A stretch of DNA of 64,000 bases from Aliidongia dinghuensis (GTDB lineage: Bacteria; Pseudomonadota; Alphaproteobacteria; ATCC43930; CGMCC-115725), in assembly GCF_014643535.1 (NCBI RefSeq), contig NZ_BMJQ01000001.1, positions 434,001 to 498,000 on the forward strand, given 5' to 3'. The translations under genes and the position numbers were made by a program. This document shows, one piece after another, positions 16,333-25,068 of this stretch (within the stretch, counting starts at the first letter, position 1; every line of letters starts with the position of its first letter). The notes below the pieces were generated by a model that was not told the DNA's origin, searched no databases, and was given only the letters and a program-made list of their open reading frames with translations.

Positions 16333-17592
16333 ATGGTGCCGGAACAAGGGCGGACCCCACCGTCCGATCAGGGAGCCCACGCCTCATTGTCCGCCTTTGA
16401 GACGCTCGTAGAGCCCGGCCGCCCAGCCGAGGTCCCGCTCGATACTACCGTCGTCTCCGCCGGCATTCCCGCGGGCCACGGCCGGATCGCCGACATCGAG
16501 TTGCTGCGCGGCTTCGCCGTGCTGTTCACCATCCTCGAGCATGCGCGGGACAACCTGATCAGCTGGCACAGCCCGCTGGTCGACGGTTTCTACAGCTATT
16601 TCCGCTTCGGCTGCGGCGTCGATCTGTTCTTCGCGATTTCGGGCTTCGTGATCGCTCGGGGACTGGTGCCGAGCCTCGATGGATGCCGAGATTCGCTCGA
16701 CTTCGTGCGGGTGACGCTCGCCTTCTGGGTGCGCCGGGCCTGGCGCCTGCTGCCATCGGCCTGGCTATGGCTCGCGTTGGTTCTCGCGTTGTCGCTTGCC
16801 TTCAACCGCTCGGGCCTGTTCGGCTCGTTCCGCACGAACGTCGAGGCGACGATCGCCGGGCTGCTCGATGTCGCGAATTTCCGCTTCATGGCGGCGTTCG
16901 GCCATTTCCCTTACGGCGCGAGCTTTTCTTATTGGAGCCTGTCGCTCGAGGAGCAGTTCTATCTGGTCTTCCCGGCCGTGATCTTCCTTTCGCGCCGCTG
17001 GCTGCCCCTGGTGCTGGGCGCGGGCGTGCTCCTGCAGCTGTTCGTCGTGCGGACTCCGTTCCTGATGGTCGTGCGCACCGACGCGCTGATGCTCGGCATC
17101 CTGATCGCGCTCTGGAGCCGGGGCCCGACCTACCGCCTGTTCGAGCCGCGGGGGCTCGCGCGGAACCGGCTCGCCCGCGGTGCGGTCCTGACGCTGCCCC
17201 TGGTGCTGCTGGCGGCGGTCGAGGCGGCGGGCAGCGCCGTCGTCTGGTTCCCGATCGGCCTCATCGCGCTCTTGTCGGCGGCATTGGTGCTGGTGGCCTC
17301 GTTCGACGGCGACTACCTGATGCGCGACGGCCGCGTGAAGCGCGCGCTGCTCTGGGTCGGCGGCCGGTCCTATGCGCTCTATCTGCTGCATGTCCCGGTC
17401 ATGTTCGCCGTGCGTGAGCTGTGGCTGCGGCTCGCGATCGAGCCGGCTCACGGCCGTGGCTGGCTGCTCGTCCTGCTGGCGCTGGCGCTGATGGCCGTAC
17501 TGGCTGAACTGAACTTCCGCCTGGTCGAGGCGCCGCTCCGCGCGCGGGGCGCCCGCATCGCGGGCGCGATCCTGGTCCGCGGCCGGGCCTAG
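16333..17592 (+). CDS. acyltransferase family 3 membrane protein
   Basis: A 419-residue multi-span inner-membrane O-acyltransferase (OafA/NodX type) that transfers acetyl or another acyl group to a surface sugar. The family start IADIELLRGFAVLFTILEHARDN carries the conserved Arg and His, and FFAISGFVIARG and YWSLSLEEQFYLVFP are the standard motifs; about ten transmembrane helices follow. The start is uncertain: ATG 16333 leaves about 55 residues before the domain, and an open frame continues far upstream over the preceding gene, which is not credible. It closes the glycan cluster and likely decorates the exported polymer. Confidence 0.88.
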   Translation: MVPEQGRTPPSDQGAHASLSAFETLVEPGRPAEVPLDTTVVSAGIPAGHGRIADIELLRGFAVLFTILEHARDNLISWHSPLVDGFYSYFRFGCGVDLFFAISGFVIARGLVPSLDGCRDSLDFVRVTLAFWVRRAWRLLPSAWLWLALVLALSLAFNRSGLFGSFRTNVEATIAGLLDVANFRFMAAFGHFPYGASFSYWSLSLEEQFYLVFPAVIFLSRRWLPLVLGAGVLLQLFVVRTPFLMVVRTDALMLGILIALWSRGPTYRLFEPRGLARNRLARGAVLTLPLVLLAAVEAAGSAVVWFPIGLIALLSAALVLVASFDGDYLMRDGRVKRALLWVGGRSYALYLLHVPVMFAVRELWLRLAIEPAHGRGWLLVLLALALMAVLAELNFRLVEAPLRARGARIAGAILVRGRA

Positions 17593-17596
17593 CCGC

Positions 17597-17624
17597 GCTC
17601 ACCCAGGAGCGCTCACCCAGGAGC
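17597..17624. repeat. 14-bp tandem duplication after the acyltransferase gene
   Basis: Two exact copies of GCTCACCCAGGAGC five bases after the acyltransferase stop. Each copy boundary forms a GCGCTC/GAGCGC inverted pair, so the element might act as a weak terminator for the glycan cluster. Confidence 0.75.
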
Positions 17625-17707
17625 GCTTACTGGCGACAATCGCTTGCGCTGGCCCCATTCTGCGGAAACCATGGGCGGCTGTGTTCGAAACTCGGGGAGG
17701 CGACGGA

Positions 17708-19252
17708 ATGAACGGTGCGGAAAGCCTGGTGCGGACGCTGGTCGACGGCGGGGTCGAGGTCTGCTTCGCCAATCCCGGCACGTCGGAGATGCATTTCGTG
17801 GCCGCCCTCGACCGCGTCGAGGGCATGCGCTGCGTCCTGGGCCTGTTCGAGGGCATCGTGACCGGTGCGGCCGACGGCTATGCGCGCATGGCGGACAAGC
17901 CGGCGGCGACCCTGCTGCATCTCGGCCCCGGGCTCGCCAACGGCTTGGCCAACCTGCACAACGCGGTCAAGGCCTCGACGCCGATCGTCAACATCGTCGG
18001 CGATCATGCCACATACCACCGGGCTTACGACGCGCCGCTCACCTCCGACATCGAGACGGCGGCGAAGCCGTTTTCGGGCTGGGTCCGGACTTCGCCCGAC
18101 GCCCGAAGCGTCGCGGCCGACGGGGCGGCGGCGATCGCGGCGGCGCGCACGCCGCCGGGCCGGGTCGCAACCTTGATCTTGCCGGCTGACACGGCCTGGA
18201 ACGAGGGCGCCGGTCCCGCCTCGGTGCCGCCGGTGCCGGTGCGGGCCGCGGTCTCGGGCGAGGCGGTCGAGGCGGCCGCGCGCATTCTGCGCAGCGGCGA
18301 GCCGACCTTGCTGCTCCTGGCCGGGCCGGCGCTGCGCGAGCGCGGGCTCGAACTCGCCGGCCGGATCGCGGCCGCGACCGGCGTCAGGCTCATGGCGCAG
18401 ACCTTCAACGCCCGGATCGAGCGCGGCGCCGGCCGGGTACCGGTCGAGCGCGTGCCTTATCCGGTCGATCTCGCCGTCAAAGCGCTTGCCGACTTCCGCC
18501 ATGTCATCCTGGTCGGCTCGAAGCAGCCGGTCGCCTTCTTCGCCTACCCGGACAAGCCGAGCGTGCTGACCGCGCCCGGCTGCGAATGCCATGTGCTGGC
18601 CCGGCCGGAGGAAGATCTGGTGGGCGCTCTCGAGGCGCTTGCCGATGCGCTCGGCGCCGGCCGGCATGCGGCGCCCGTGGCAAGCCTCGACTTGCCGGTG
18701 CCGGCCACCGGCGCCGTGACACCCGAGGCGATCAGCCGGTCGCTGGCGGCCCTCCTGCCGGAGCAGGCGATCGTCATCGACGAGGCGGTGTCGAGCGGTC
18801 GCGCCTTCTTCCCGCCGACGCGCCAGGCGCGGCCGCATACCTGGCTGCAGAACATGGGTGGCTCGATCGGCCTCGGCCTGCCCATGGCGACGGGCGCTGC
18901 GCTCGCGGCACCCGACCGCAAGACCGTGTGCCTGCAGGCCGACGGCAGCGGCATGTACACGCTGCAGGCGCTCTGGACCATGGCGCGCGAGCAGCTTGAC
19001 GTCACGATCGTGCTGTTCGCCAACCGCTCCTACGCCATCCTGCGCGGCGAGCTCGCCAACGTCGGTGCTGAGAACGTCGGCCGCAAGGCGCTCGACATGC
19101 TCGACATCGGCCGGCCCGATCTCGACTGGGTTTCGCTCGCCCGCGGCATGGGCGTCCCGGGCGTGCGCGTCACCGACATGGAGGAATTCAACCGCCGCTT
19201 CGCCGAAGGCCTGGCGACGCCGGGGCCCTATCTGGTCGAGGCGGTGCTTTAG
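17708..19252 (+). CDS. thiamine-diphosphate enzyme, acetolactate synthase large subunit-like / benzoylformate decarboxylase class
   Basis: A 514-residue TPP enzyme with the usual three domains: PYR (MNGAESLVRTLVDGGVEVCFANPGTSEMHF, catalytic Glu in LFEGIVTGAADGYARM), a central domain, and the PP domain with the diphosphate/Mg motif reading QADGSGMYTLQALW and ending FANRSYAIL. The ADG variant is usual in this subclass. The ATG at 17708 has GGGGAGG seven bases before it. No ilvN or ilvC is adjacent, so a role in branched-chain amino acid synthesis is unlikely; decarboxylation or carboligation of a 2-oxo acid is more probable. Its TAG overlaps the TAA of the convergent GNAT gene within TTAG. Confidence 0.87.
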   Translation: MNGAESLVRTLVDGGVEVCFANPGTSEMHFVAALDRVEGMRCVLGLFEGIVTGAADGYARMADKPAATLLHLGPGLANGLANLHNAVKASTPIVNIVGDHATYHRAYDAPLTSDIETAAKPFSGWVRTSPDARSVAADGAAAIAAARTPPGRVATLILPADTAWNEGAGPASVPPVPVRAAVSGEAVEAAARILRSGEPTLLLLAGPALRERGLELAGRIAAATGVRLMAQTFNARIERGAGRVPVERVPYPVDLAVKALADFRHVILVGSKQPVAFFAYPDKPSVLTAPGCECHVLARPEEDLVGALEALADALGAGRHAAPVASLDLPVPATGAVTPEAISRSLAALLPEQAIVIDEAVSSGRAFFPPTRQARPHTWLQNMGGSIGLGLPMATGAALAAPDRKTVCLQADGSGMYTLQALWTMAREQLDVTIVLFANRSYAILRGELANVGAENVGRKALDMLDIGRPDLDWVSLARGMGVPGVRVTDMEEFNRRFAEGLATPGPYLVEAVL

Positions 19253-19776
19253 GCGAGCCCGAGCCGGAATGCGCGGACGCCCGGGTCGAACGGCCGGTAG
19301 AGCGGGCAGCCGGTGAAGCCCAAGCGCCGGTAGAGCCGCACGGCGGCGGGCATGCGATCGGGTTCGGTGTCGAGATAGACCGCGGTCCCGCCCGTGGCGC
19401 GCGTCGCGGCCGCGACGGCCTCGACCAGCCGCTCGGCCAGGCCCCGGCCGCGGAAGGGCGCGCGCACCCAGAGGCGCTTCAGCTCCGTCGCCCGTTCCGG
19501 CAGCACCTCAGGCAAGGGCCGGAAGGTGACGCAGCCGGCGGGTGCGGCACCGGCCCAGGCGATCAGCAGGCCGCCGCCCTCGACGATATGGCTTGCCGGC
19601 AGGCCCGCGATCTCGGCCTCGAACTTTGCCATCTTGAAGCCGGGCCCGGCGACCGCCCGGGCATAATCGCGATATTCGCCCAGGAGCAGGCGCGCGGCCG
19701 CGACGATCTCCGGACCATCGTCCGCCGCGAGGCAAGCGATGTGGACAGGCGTGGGGTTCGTTTCGGCAATCATCAT
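19249..19776 (-). CDS. GNAT family N-acetyltransferase
   Basis: A 175-residue acetyltransferase. The acetyl-CoA pyrophosphate loop RAPFRGRGLAERLVEAV follows the beta-4 strand ELKRLWV, and LYRRLGFTGCPLYRPF is the C-terminal substrate side. The chosen start ATG at 19776 gives a normal GNAT length; a much longer open frame upstream would run antisense across the next gene and is rejected. Substrate unknown. Convergent with the TPP enzyme gene, with the two stops overlapping by three bases. Confidence 0.85.
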   Translation of the reverse strand: MMIAETNPTPVHIACLAADDGPEIVAAARLLLGEYRDYARAVAGPGFKMAKFEAEIAGLPASHIVEGGGLLIAWAGAAPAGCVTFRPLPEVLPERATELKRLWVRAPFRGRGLAERLVEAVAAATRATGGTAVYLDTEPDRMPAAVRLYRRLGFTGCPLYRPFDPGVRAFRLGLA

Positions 19777-19947
19777 CAGGCCAGCATCCCATTCGCCGGC
19801 ACGCCGGGAAAGATCCGATCTTGTGCCGGCACCTGAATGAGCATGCGCCGTCGTGATTGTTCTTAATGGCCTATTAGCCGTTTTTCGATCGAGATTTTCG
19901 CCCCCTATGGTAGGCTCATTATAATAATGAATGGAGGATTGGTCGAT

Positions 19948-20388
19948 ATGGCAAACAAAAGTCTGCCCTTCATCATGTATCCAATCTGTTTCGTAATGGG
20001 ATTTTTGCTGCCTGATATTGCCAATGCCGGCGGCGCGCCGATCGAAACCGTGCAACACAAGTTTGACGCGTTCAATCGACACGACGCCGATGCGATCGAA
20101 GGCGCCTACGCCGTCGACGCGACGCTGCACTCGCCCGACGACCCGAACCTCAGCGGCAACAAGCCGATCGCGGACACGTACCGCAAGCTGTTTGCGGCGA
20201 TCCCGGACGCCAAGGACAATATCACCCTGATCGAGAGCGTCGGCCCTCACGTCTATGTGCAGTTTTCGCTCACCGGCCATTGGGGTGGTGCTGAAGACAA
20301 GCCGATCGTCGCGCGTCTGATGTCTGTCTATACCGTGAAAAACGGCCATATCGCGGAAGACGACACCTACTACGACCGCAAAATCTAG
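19948..20388 (+). CDS. exported SnoaL/NTF2-like protein
   Basis: A 146-residue protein with a Sec signal peptide (MANKSLPFIMYPICFVMGFLL, cleavage after ANA near residue 26). The mature part is a SnoaL-like cone fold: FDAFNRHDADAIEGAYAVDATLHSPD, then ADTYRKLFAAIPDAKDNI and a C-terminal strand YTVKNGHIAEDDTYYD. Such domains bind small ligands or act as isomerases or cyclases. GGAGG lies ten bases before the ATG. The upstream 110 bp are clearly AT-richer than the surroundings and the first codons use more A/T than neighbours, which hints at later acquisition. Its stop is seven bases from that of the convergent gene. Confidence 0.75.
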   Translation: MANKSLPFIMYPICFVMGFLLPDIANAGGAPIETVQHKFDAFNRHDADAIEGAYAVDATLHSPDDPNLSGNKPIADTYRKLFAAIPDAKDNITLIESVGPHVYVQFSLTGHWGGAEDKPIVARLMSVYTVKNGHIAEDDTYYDRKI

Positions 20389-20395
20389 GCCGGAC

Positions 20396-21286
20396 TCATT
20401 CGGTCACGATCCAGCCGGCCGGCGACCAGCGGAAGATCTGCGGCGGGAACGGCCGGGTCTCATGCGCCGCGACCATGGCCGTATAGCGGCGCATGATGTC
20501 GAGCGCGTCCGGCCGCCGTGCGTCGAAGAAGATGACCGCGTCGGCCGCGGGTGCCGATGCCAGCAGCTGTCCGCCGGTCTTGGCCGCGATCGGCGCCCAG
20601 CTGTCGAACGCCAGGAGACGGCTCGAATCATAGGCGTTGTTCGATACGATGCCGACGCCGTCGTCCGGAAAGGCGCGCGCGGCCCGCTCGATCGGCTGGA
20701 ACATCTCGACGTTGTTCTTTTTGGCGATGGCGAGCGCCTCGTCCTTGCTCAGGTTCATCTTGGCGAGGTCGCCCGGCGCCAGGTACTTGATGGCCTCGGG
20801 CATGTCGAATGCGCAGACGATCCAGAGATCGCCCACGAAGGGCTCGATCGGCGGCTCTTCCTTGCCCGCATAGATCTTGCGGATCTGCTCGACATAGACG
20901 GACGGACGCAGCACCGCGCGCAGCAGCTTCCGGTCCGGCGCCACGTTCAGCTGCAGGAAGGTCGCGGACATGCGGGCGACATGCTGTTCGACCGCCGCGT
21001 CGCAATCCGCCGGATTGCGCTGGCAGAAACTGTAGATCGTATCGAGCTGTGCGCGTTGCGAACCGCCGTCGGGCGGCCGCACTTCGAGCGCGAGCGGGCC
21101 CTCGACCTTGATCTTGGTGCCGGGCATCGCCTTGCGGAAGAGCTTGGCCACCGCCTTGGTGAAGCCGGGCTCGTCGAGCGGGATCGAAGCGGCGAGGGCC
21201 GCGGGCGCGGCAAGCAAGACCAGGAGCACGACGCAGAGGGCACCGGCGCGACAAGTGCGGGATAACGTACTGGAAAGGCGAACCAT
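20396..21286 (-). CDS. exported DUF1444/YtpQ-like protein
   Basis: A 296-residue protein with a signal peptide (RAGALCVVLLVLLAAPAALAAS). The mature part has the arrangement seen in YtpQ/DUF1444 proteins: an early helical segment, a central VGDLWIVCAFDMPEAIKYLAPGDLAKMNLSKDEALAIAKKN, and a C-terminal alpha/beta half. The ATG at 21286 is preferred because AGAGGA precedes it; the same frame stays open 45 bases upstream. Function unknown. Two Cys about eight residues apart (FCQRNPADCD) could form a disulfide after export. Confidence 0.7.
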   Translation of the reverse strand: MVRLSSTLSRTCRAGALCVVLLVLLAAPAALAASIPLDEPGFTKAVAKLFRKAMPGTKIKVEGPLALEVRPPDGGSQRAQLDTIYSFCQRNPADCDAAVEQHVARMSATFLQLNVAPDRKLLRAVLRPSVYVEQIRKIYAGKEEPPIEPFVGDLWIVCAFDMPEAIKYLAPGDLAKMNLSKDEALAIAKKNNVEMFQPIERAARAFPDDGVGIVSNNAYDSSRLLAFDSWAPIAAKTGGQLLASAPAADAVIFFDARRPDALDIMRRYTAMVAAHETRPFPPQIFRWSPAGWIVTE

Positions 21287-21497
21287 CTCGTCCTCTTGGC
21301 TATGAGCGAGCGGAGTTTGAGAATGGAACAAAAATAGAACTTGCGCAACCTATGCGGTGATCGAACGCGGATTTCTCGCGATATGTTGCGTATGCGGGAT
21401 GCATAGACTGCGCGCCCGACGCGGCGCCTTGGCGCTTGCCGAAGGCACGCAAAGGGCGGCAGGCTGACCCACTGCTTCAACCGACCGGGTCGCCAAC

Positions 21498-22670
21498 ATG
21501 CCGATCAACAACCGCATCGCCCATTTCCACGACGACATGACGGCCTGGCGCCGTGACTTGCACGAGCATCCGGAGCTGGGTTTCGAGGAGCAGCGCACGT
21601 CGGATATCGTTGCGGCCAAGCTCGCGGAATGGGGCATCGCGGTGCATCGGGGGCTGGCCGGCACCGGCGTCGTCGGCACGCTCAAGGTCGGCAATTCCGA
21701 CCGCGCGATCGGCATCCGCGCCGACATGGACGCGCTGCCGATGAGCGAGGCGAACGAGTTCGCCCATCGCTCCAAGACCGATGGCAAGATGCACGCCTGC
21801 GGTCATGACGGTCACACGACGATGCTGCTCGGCGCCGCCAAGTATCTGGCCGAGACGCGGAATTTCGACGGGACGGTGCATTTCATCTTCCAGCCGGCCG
21901 AGGAGGGCGGCGGCGGCGGCCGGGTCATGGTCGAAGAAGGCCTGTTCGACAAGTTCCCGGCCGACGCGGTCTACGGCCTGCATAACGACACGACGCTGCC
22001 CGTGGGCGAAGTCTCGGTCGTGGCCGGCCCGGTCCAGGCGGCGTCCGACTCGTTCCGCATCCATATCACCGGCAAGGGCGGCCACGCCGCGAAGCCGCAT
22101 TTCTGCATCGATCCGGTGCTGGTGGGATCGCATATCGTCGTGGCGCTGCAGTCGATCGCGTCGCGCCGGGTCAACCCGCTCGACAGCGTCGTCATCTCGA
22201 CCTGCCAGTTCCATGCCGGCTCCGCGACCAACGTCATCCCGCATACGGGCTGGCTCGACGGTACGGTCCGCACGCTGACGCCGGAGGTGCGCGACGACGC
22301 GCAGCGCCTCCTGACCCAGATCGCGGAGACCACGGCCGCCGCGTTCGGCGCCGAGGCCCGGGTCGAATACACGCGCAAATATCCGGTGACGCGCAACCAT
22401 GCGGCCGAGACCGACCGCATCGCTGCCGCTGCGGCGCGTGTCCTTGGCGAGGACAGGGTGATCCGCGAGCGTGTGCCGTCCATGGGCGGCGAGGACTTCG
22501 CCTTCATGCTCGAGGCGCGGCCGGGCTGTTATATCAAGGTCGGCCAGGCCGGCGCCGACAAGGGCCAGATCCCGGTCCATCACCCGAGCTATGATTTCAA
22601 CGACGATATCCTGCCGATCGGCGCCTCGATCTGGTCGGCACTCGTCGAACAGGAGCTGCCGCGCGGCTGA
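21498..22670 (+). CDS. M20 family amidohydrolase (hippurate hydrolase/IAA-amino acid hydrolase type)
   Basis: A 390-residue metal-dependent amidohydrolase, cytosolic, cleaving N-acyl amino acids or similar amides. The catalytic domain has metal ligands in GKMHACGHDGHT (Cys and His) and the catalytic Glu pair QPAEEGGGGG, and a lid/dimerisation domain follows GKGGHAAKPH. MGGEDFAFML holds the C-terminal His-region equivalent. It closely resembles the gene at 41072-42244 in length and nearly every motif, so these are paralogues; here HNDTTLP replaces the HNWPGLP of the other copy near a metal-binding histidine, which may change specificity. Confidence 0.93.
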   Translation: MPINNRIAHFHDDMTAWRRDLHEHPELGFEEQRTSDIVAAKLAEWGIAVHRGLAGTGVVGTLKVGNSDRAIGIRADMDALPMSEANEFAHRSKTDGKMHACGHDGHTTMLLGAAKYLAETRNFDGTVHFIFQPAEEGGGGGRVMVEEGLFDKFPADAVYGLHNDTTLPVGEVSVVAGPVQAASDSFRIHITGKGGHAAKPHFCIDPVLVGSHIVVALQSIASRRVNPLDSVVISTCQFHAGSATNVIPHTGWLDGTVRTLTPEVRDDAQRLLTQIAETTAAAFGAEARVEYTRKYPVTRNHAAETDRIAAAAARVLGEDRVIRERVPSMGGEDFAFMLEARPGCYIKVGQAGADKGQIPVHHPSYDFNDDILPIGASIWSALVEQELPRG

Positions 22671-22745
22671 TTGCTGAGGTAAACCGGCGGGCGGCATCCC
22701 GAGGGTAGGGCTTGCCGCCGCCGATCCGATCGACGATGAAGGGCC

Positions 22746-22976
22746 ATGGAGCCAACCCGAGACGAACCGTCGGAACATGAGCCGCCCGAACATGAGCCGC
22801 CCGAACATGAGCTGTCGGGCAGCAACCGCGGGCCGGTGGCCGCCCTCGTCGTGGTGCTGCTGCTCGTCGTCGTGGGTTTCGTGCTGACCCAGGCGTTGCG
22901 CAAGAACGCGAACATCCAGGACTGCGTCGCGTCCGGCCGCACCAACTGTGCGCCGGTCGCGACCGGCAACAACTAG
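22746..22976 (+). CDS. small single-span membrane protein with N-terminal EHEPP repeats
   Basis: A 76-residue protein. Residues about 9-23 are three acidic pentapeptides (EHEPP, EHEPP, EHELS) encoded by a 15-bp tandem repeat. A strong transmembrane helix follows (VAALVVVLLLVVVGFVLTQAL) and the C-terminus has two cysteines (QDCVASGRTNC). An N-in topology with a periplasmic Cys tail is likely from the positive residues after the helix, though weak. Its TAG overlaps the stop of the convergent sensor-kinase gene in CTAG. Function unknown. Confidence 0.65.
   Translation: MEPTRDEPSEHEPPEHEPPEHELSGSNRGPVAALVVVLLLVVVGFVLTQALRKNANIQDCVASGRTNCAPVATGNN
22773..22816. repeat. 15-bp tandem repeat inside the small membrane protein gene
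   Basis: Three head-to-tail copies of GAACATGAGCCGCCC, the third diverged at its end. Being a multiple of three, copy-number change would alter the protein by whole EHEPP units without shifting the frame. Confidence 0.8.
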
Positions 22977-24700
22977 GGCTGCAATCGGCGGGAGCTGCGA
23001 TCGGCCGGGGCACCCGGCCCCTCGAGCAGGTGACGGATCGCCCGGGTCAGATCGGCGATCTTGAACGGCTTGCGGAGCGTGATGGCCCCGCTGATGCTGT
23101 CGAGCGCCGCCGTCTCGGCATAGCCGCTGGCGAAGATGATCGGCAGGCCCGGGCGCAGCCGTTGCATGCCGCGTGCGACCTCGGCTCCGTTCAGGCCGGG
23201 CATGGCGAAATCGATCACGGCAAGCGCCACCGGCGCGCCGCGTTCGACCAGTGCCAGGCCGGTGCGGCCGTCCGCGGCCTCGATCACGGCGAAACCCTCA
23301 GCCTCCAGGCCCTGGACCAGGGTCTCGCGTACTGCCGGATCGTCGTCGATGACCAGGAGCGGCATGCGCTCTTCCCGGCCGGCCAGCTCGGCGCCGGCCC
23401 GCGCCGCCGTCGGAAGGTTGGCGGCCTGCCGCAGCGGCGGCTCGACGCGCGGCAGCACGATGCAGACGGTCGTGCCGTGACCGGTCTCGCTTTCGATGCG
23501 CACGTCACCGCCGCTCTGGCGTGCGATGCCATAGACCTGCGCCAGGCCGAGGCCCGTGCCCTTGCCCAGCCCTTTGGTCGTGTAGAACGGCTCGAACGCG
23601 TGGGCCAGGACCTCGGGCGACATGCCGGTGCCGGTATCGGCCACCGCGATCGTGACCGCCTCACCCGTCTCGATGGCGGGATCGTCGATCGCGATGCAGT
23701 CGGTCGTGATGGTCAGCATGCCGCCATTGTTCATGGCGTCGCGCGCGTTGATCGCGAGGTTGAGGATCGCGAGCTCCAGCTGGTTCGAGTCGGCCACGAC
23801 CCAGGAGCCTTCGGCCCGGAGCACGAACCGCACTTCGACGCCGGAGCCGACGGCCCGGGTCACGAGCCTGTCCATGTTGCGTACCAGGGCGTTGACGTCA
23901 ACCGGCCGGAGGTCGAGCCGCTGCTGGCGCGAGAAGGCGAGCAGCTGTGCCGTGAGCTTGGCGCCGCGCTCGGCGGCCTGGACCGCGATGTCGGCGTGAT
24001 GGGCCGCGTGCGGATCATGTGCCACGCGTGCCTGCAACAGCTCGAGGCTGCCGACCATGGCGGTCAGCAGGTTGTTGAAATCATGGGCGATGCCGCCGGT
24101 CAGCCGGCCGACGGCTTCCATCTTCTGGGCGCGGGCGAGCGCCGCCTCGGTCAGCTTGCGCTGCTCCATGGCGCGTTCAAGCGAGCGGGTGCGCTCCGCC
24201 ACCAGCTGTTCCAGCTGCTCCTGGCTCCGGGTCAGCTCCTCGGTCACCGCGGCCCGCTCGGCCATCTGGTCGCGCACCTGTCGCTGGCGCCGGCGCGCGC
24301 GGAGCGCCGTGCGCACGGCGCTGATGAGCGTCAGGGCGCTGAACGGCCGCTCCAGGAACATGACGTTGCCGAGTGCGTCCGGCAGCCGCAACTCGTCGAG
24401 CAGGCGGCGGGCGCCGCTGTCACTGCGGGTGAGCACGACGAACGGCAGGTCGGACCAGGGCGGCTGTGCCTCGAGCCGCGCGTGCAGCGCGGCCAGGTCC
24501 GCTTTCGCCAGCGCCTCGTCGGCGACCAGCACCGCGCCTATTGAATCGTCGATTGCGGTGCAAAGCTCGCGGCTGTGCTCCAGCACGCGGAACGGGATCG
24601 CCTCGCGTTCGAGCAGCTCGGCCGCAAGAATCGCGTCTTCCCCGGTCGGTGCCAGGACCAGAAGCGGGCCGATGTCTTGGACGCCGAAGGCTTCAGGCAT
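22973..24700 (-). CDS. hybrid sensor histidine kinase with degenerate N-terminal receiver and C-terminal receiver domain
   Basis: A 575-residue soluble kinase with no membrane segment. Residues about 11-135 form a receiver-like domain lacking the usual phospho-Asp. A coiled coil (about 140-190) leads to the HisKA domain with phospho-acceptor His206 ([11 protein letters not shown]). The HATPase domain has NAR (about 318), DTGTGM and [13 protein letters not shown]-terminal receiver (446-570) has IDDD, phospho-Asp497 (VIDFAMPG) and RKPF. The ATG at 24700 overlaps the end of the upstream 84-residue repeat-protein gene by eight bases, so the two are translationally coupled and probably act together. 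No output regulator is adjacent. Confidence 0.9.
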   Translation of the reverse strand: MPEAFGVQDIGPLLVLAPTGEDAILAAELLEREAIPFRVLEHSRELCTAIDDSIGAVLVADEALAKADLAALHARLEAQPPWSDLPFVVLTRSDSGARRLLDELRLPDALGNVMFLERPFSALTLISAVRTALRARRRQRQVRDQMAERAAVTEELTRSQEQLEQLVAERTRSLERAMEQRKLTEAALARAQKMEAVGRLTGGIAHDFNNLLTAMVGSLELLQARVAHDPHAAHHADIAVQAAERGAKLTAQLLAFSRQQRLDLRPVDVNALVRNMDRLVTRAVGSGVEVRFVLRAEGSWVVADSNQLELAILNLAINARDAMNNGGMLTITTDCIAIDDPAIETGEAVTIAVADTGTGMSPEVLAHAFEPFYTTKGLGKGTGLGLAQVYGIARQSGGDVRIESETGHGTTVCIVLPRVEPPLRQAANLPTAARAGAELAGREERMPLLVIDDDPAVRETLVQGLEAEGFAVIEAADGRTGLALVERGAPVALAVIDFAMPGLNGAEVARGMQRLRPGLPIIFASGYAETAALDSISGAITLRKPFKIADLTRAIRHLLEGPGAPADRSSRRLQP

Positions 24701-24947
24701 TCCCGTAGATCCCGGCCCCTTTGATCCCGACCCCTTTGATCCCGACCCCTTTGATCCCGACCCCTTTGATCCCGGCCCCTTTGATCCCGACCCCTTTGAT
24801 CCCGACCAAGACCATCGGCTTGCCAATGCGGATGCCCTGGCCGCCGGTGGCGAGCTCGTGGATCGGGGCCACGCCCTCGCCGCCTCGGATCCCGCTCGAC
24901 ACGCGCGGATCGAGGGCGGCCGTCTGGGTCTCATCGGATCCGGTCAT
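24693..24947 (-). CDS. small GIKGV/A-pentapeptide repeat protein coupled to sensor kinase
   Basis: An 84-residue protein. The first 45 residues are a non-repetitive region ([33 protein letters not shown]), followed by six to seven pentapeptides of the form GIKGV or GIKGA, ending AGIYGNA. The repeat is encoded by seven 15-bp units at 24706-24810. No signal peptide or membrane segment. The stop overlaps the start of the hybrid kinase gene by eight bases, which argues that this frame, and not the alternative frames through the repeat, is translated. Weak ribosome site (AGG) before the ATG. I do not recognise the family. A ligand, scaffold or regulator of the kinase is a reasonable guess from position only. 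Confidence 0.6.
   Translation of the reverse strand: MTGSDETQTAALDPRVSSGIRGGEGVAPIHELATGGQGIRIGKPMVLVGIKGVGIKGAGIKGVGIKGVGIKGVGIKGAGIYGNA
24706..24810. repeat. seven-copy 15-bp minisatellite
   Basis: Units read TTGATCCCGACCCCT on the plus strand, with A/G changes at one position and divergent first and last units. The period is a multiple of three, so all frames show five-residue repeats; only the leftward frame is bounded by sensible start and stop sites. Copy-number variation by slippage is expected. Confidence 0.9.
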
Positions 24948-25068
24948 GGAAACCTGTTCAATCCACCGCCGAGGAGAGGGCGGAGCCTCAATACTTGGCT
25001 ACCGCATTCAACCTTAAGCGCCTCTTCTACCGATCCGCTAACGATACTGCGGTGTCACAGGTTCCCCA

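Noticed and set aside
19777..20349. Upstream extension of the GNAT frame
   Set aside because: It would run antisense through the SnoaL-like gene, which has its own signal peptide and ribosome site; the extension has no conserved sequence.
22773..24810. CRISPR-like array
   Set aside because: Both repeats are contiguous 15-bp units inside coding frames without spacers.
24700..24934. N-terminal extension of the sensor kinase through the repeat (GSKGS repeats)
   Set aside because: Out of phase with the better-supported repeat-protein frame; the kinase ATG at 24700 gives a normal domain start.
24721..25017. Rightward frame with IPTPL repeats over the minisatellite
   Set aside because: Starts inside the repeat without a ribosome site and has no recognisable sequence after it.
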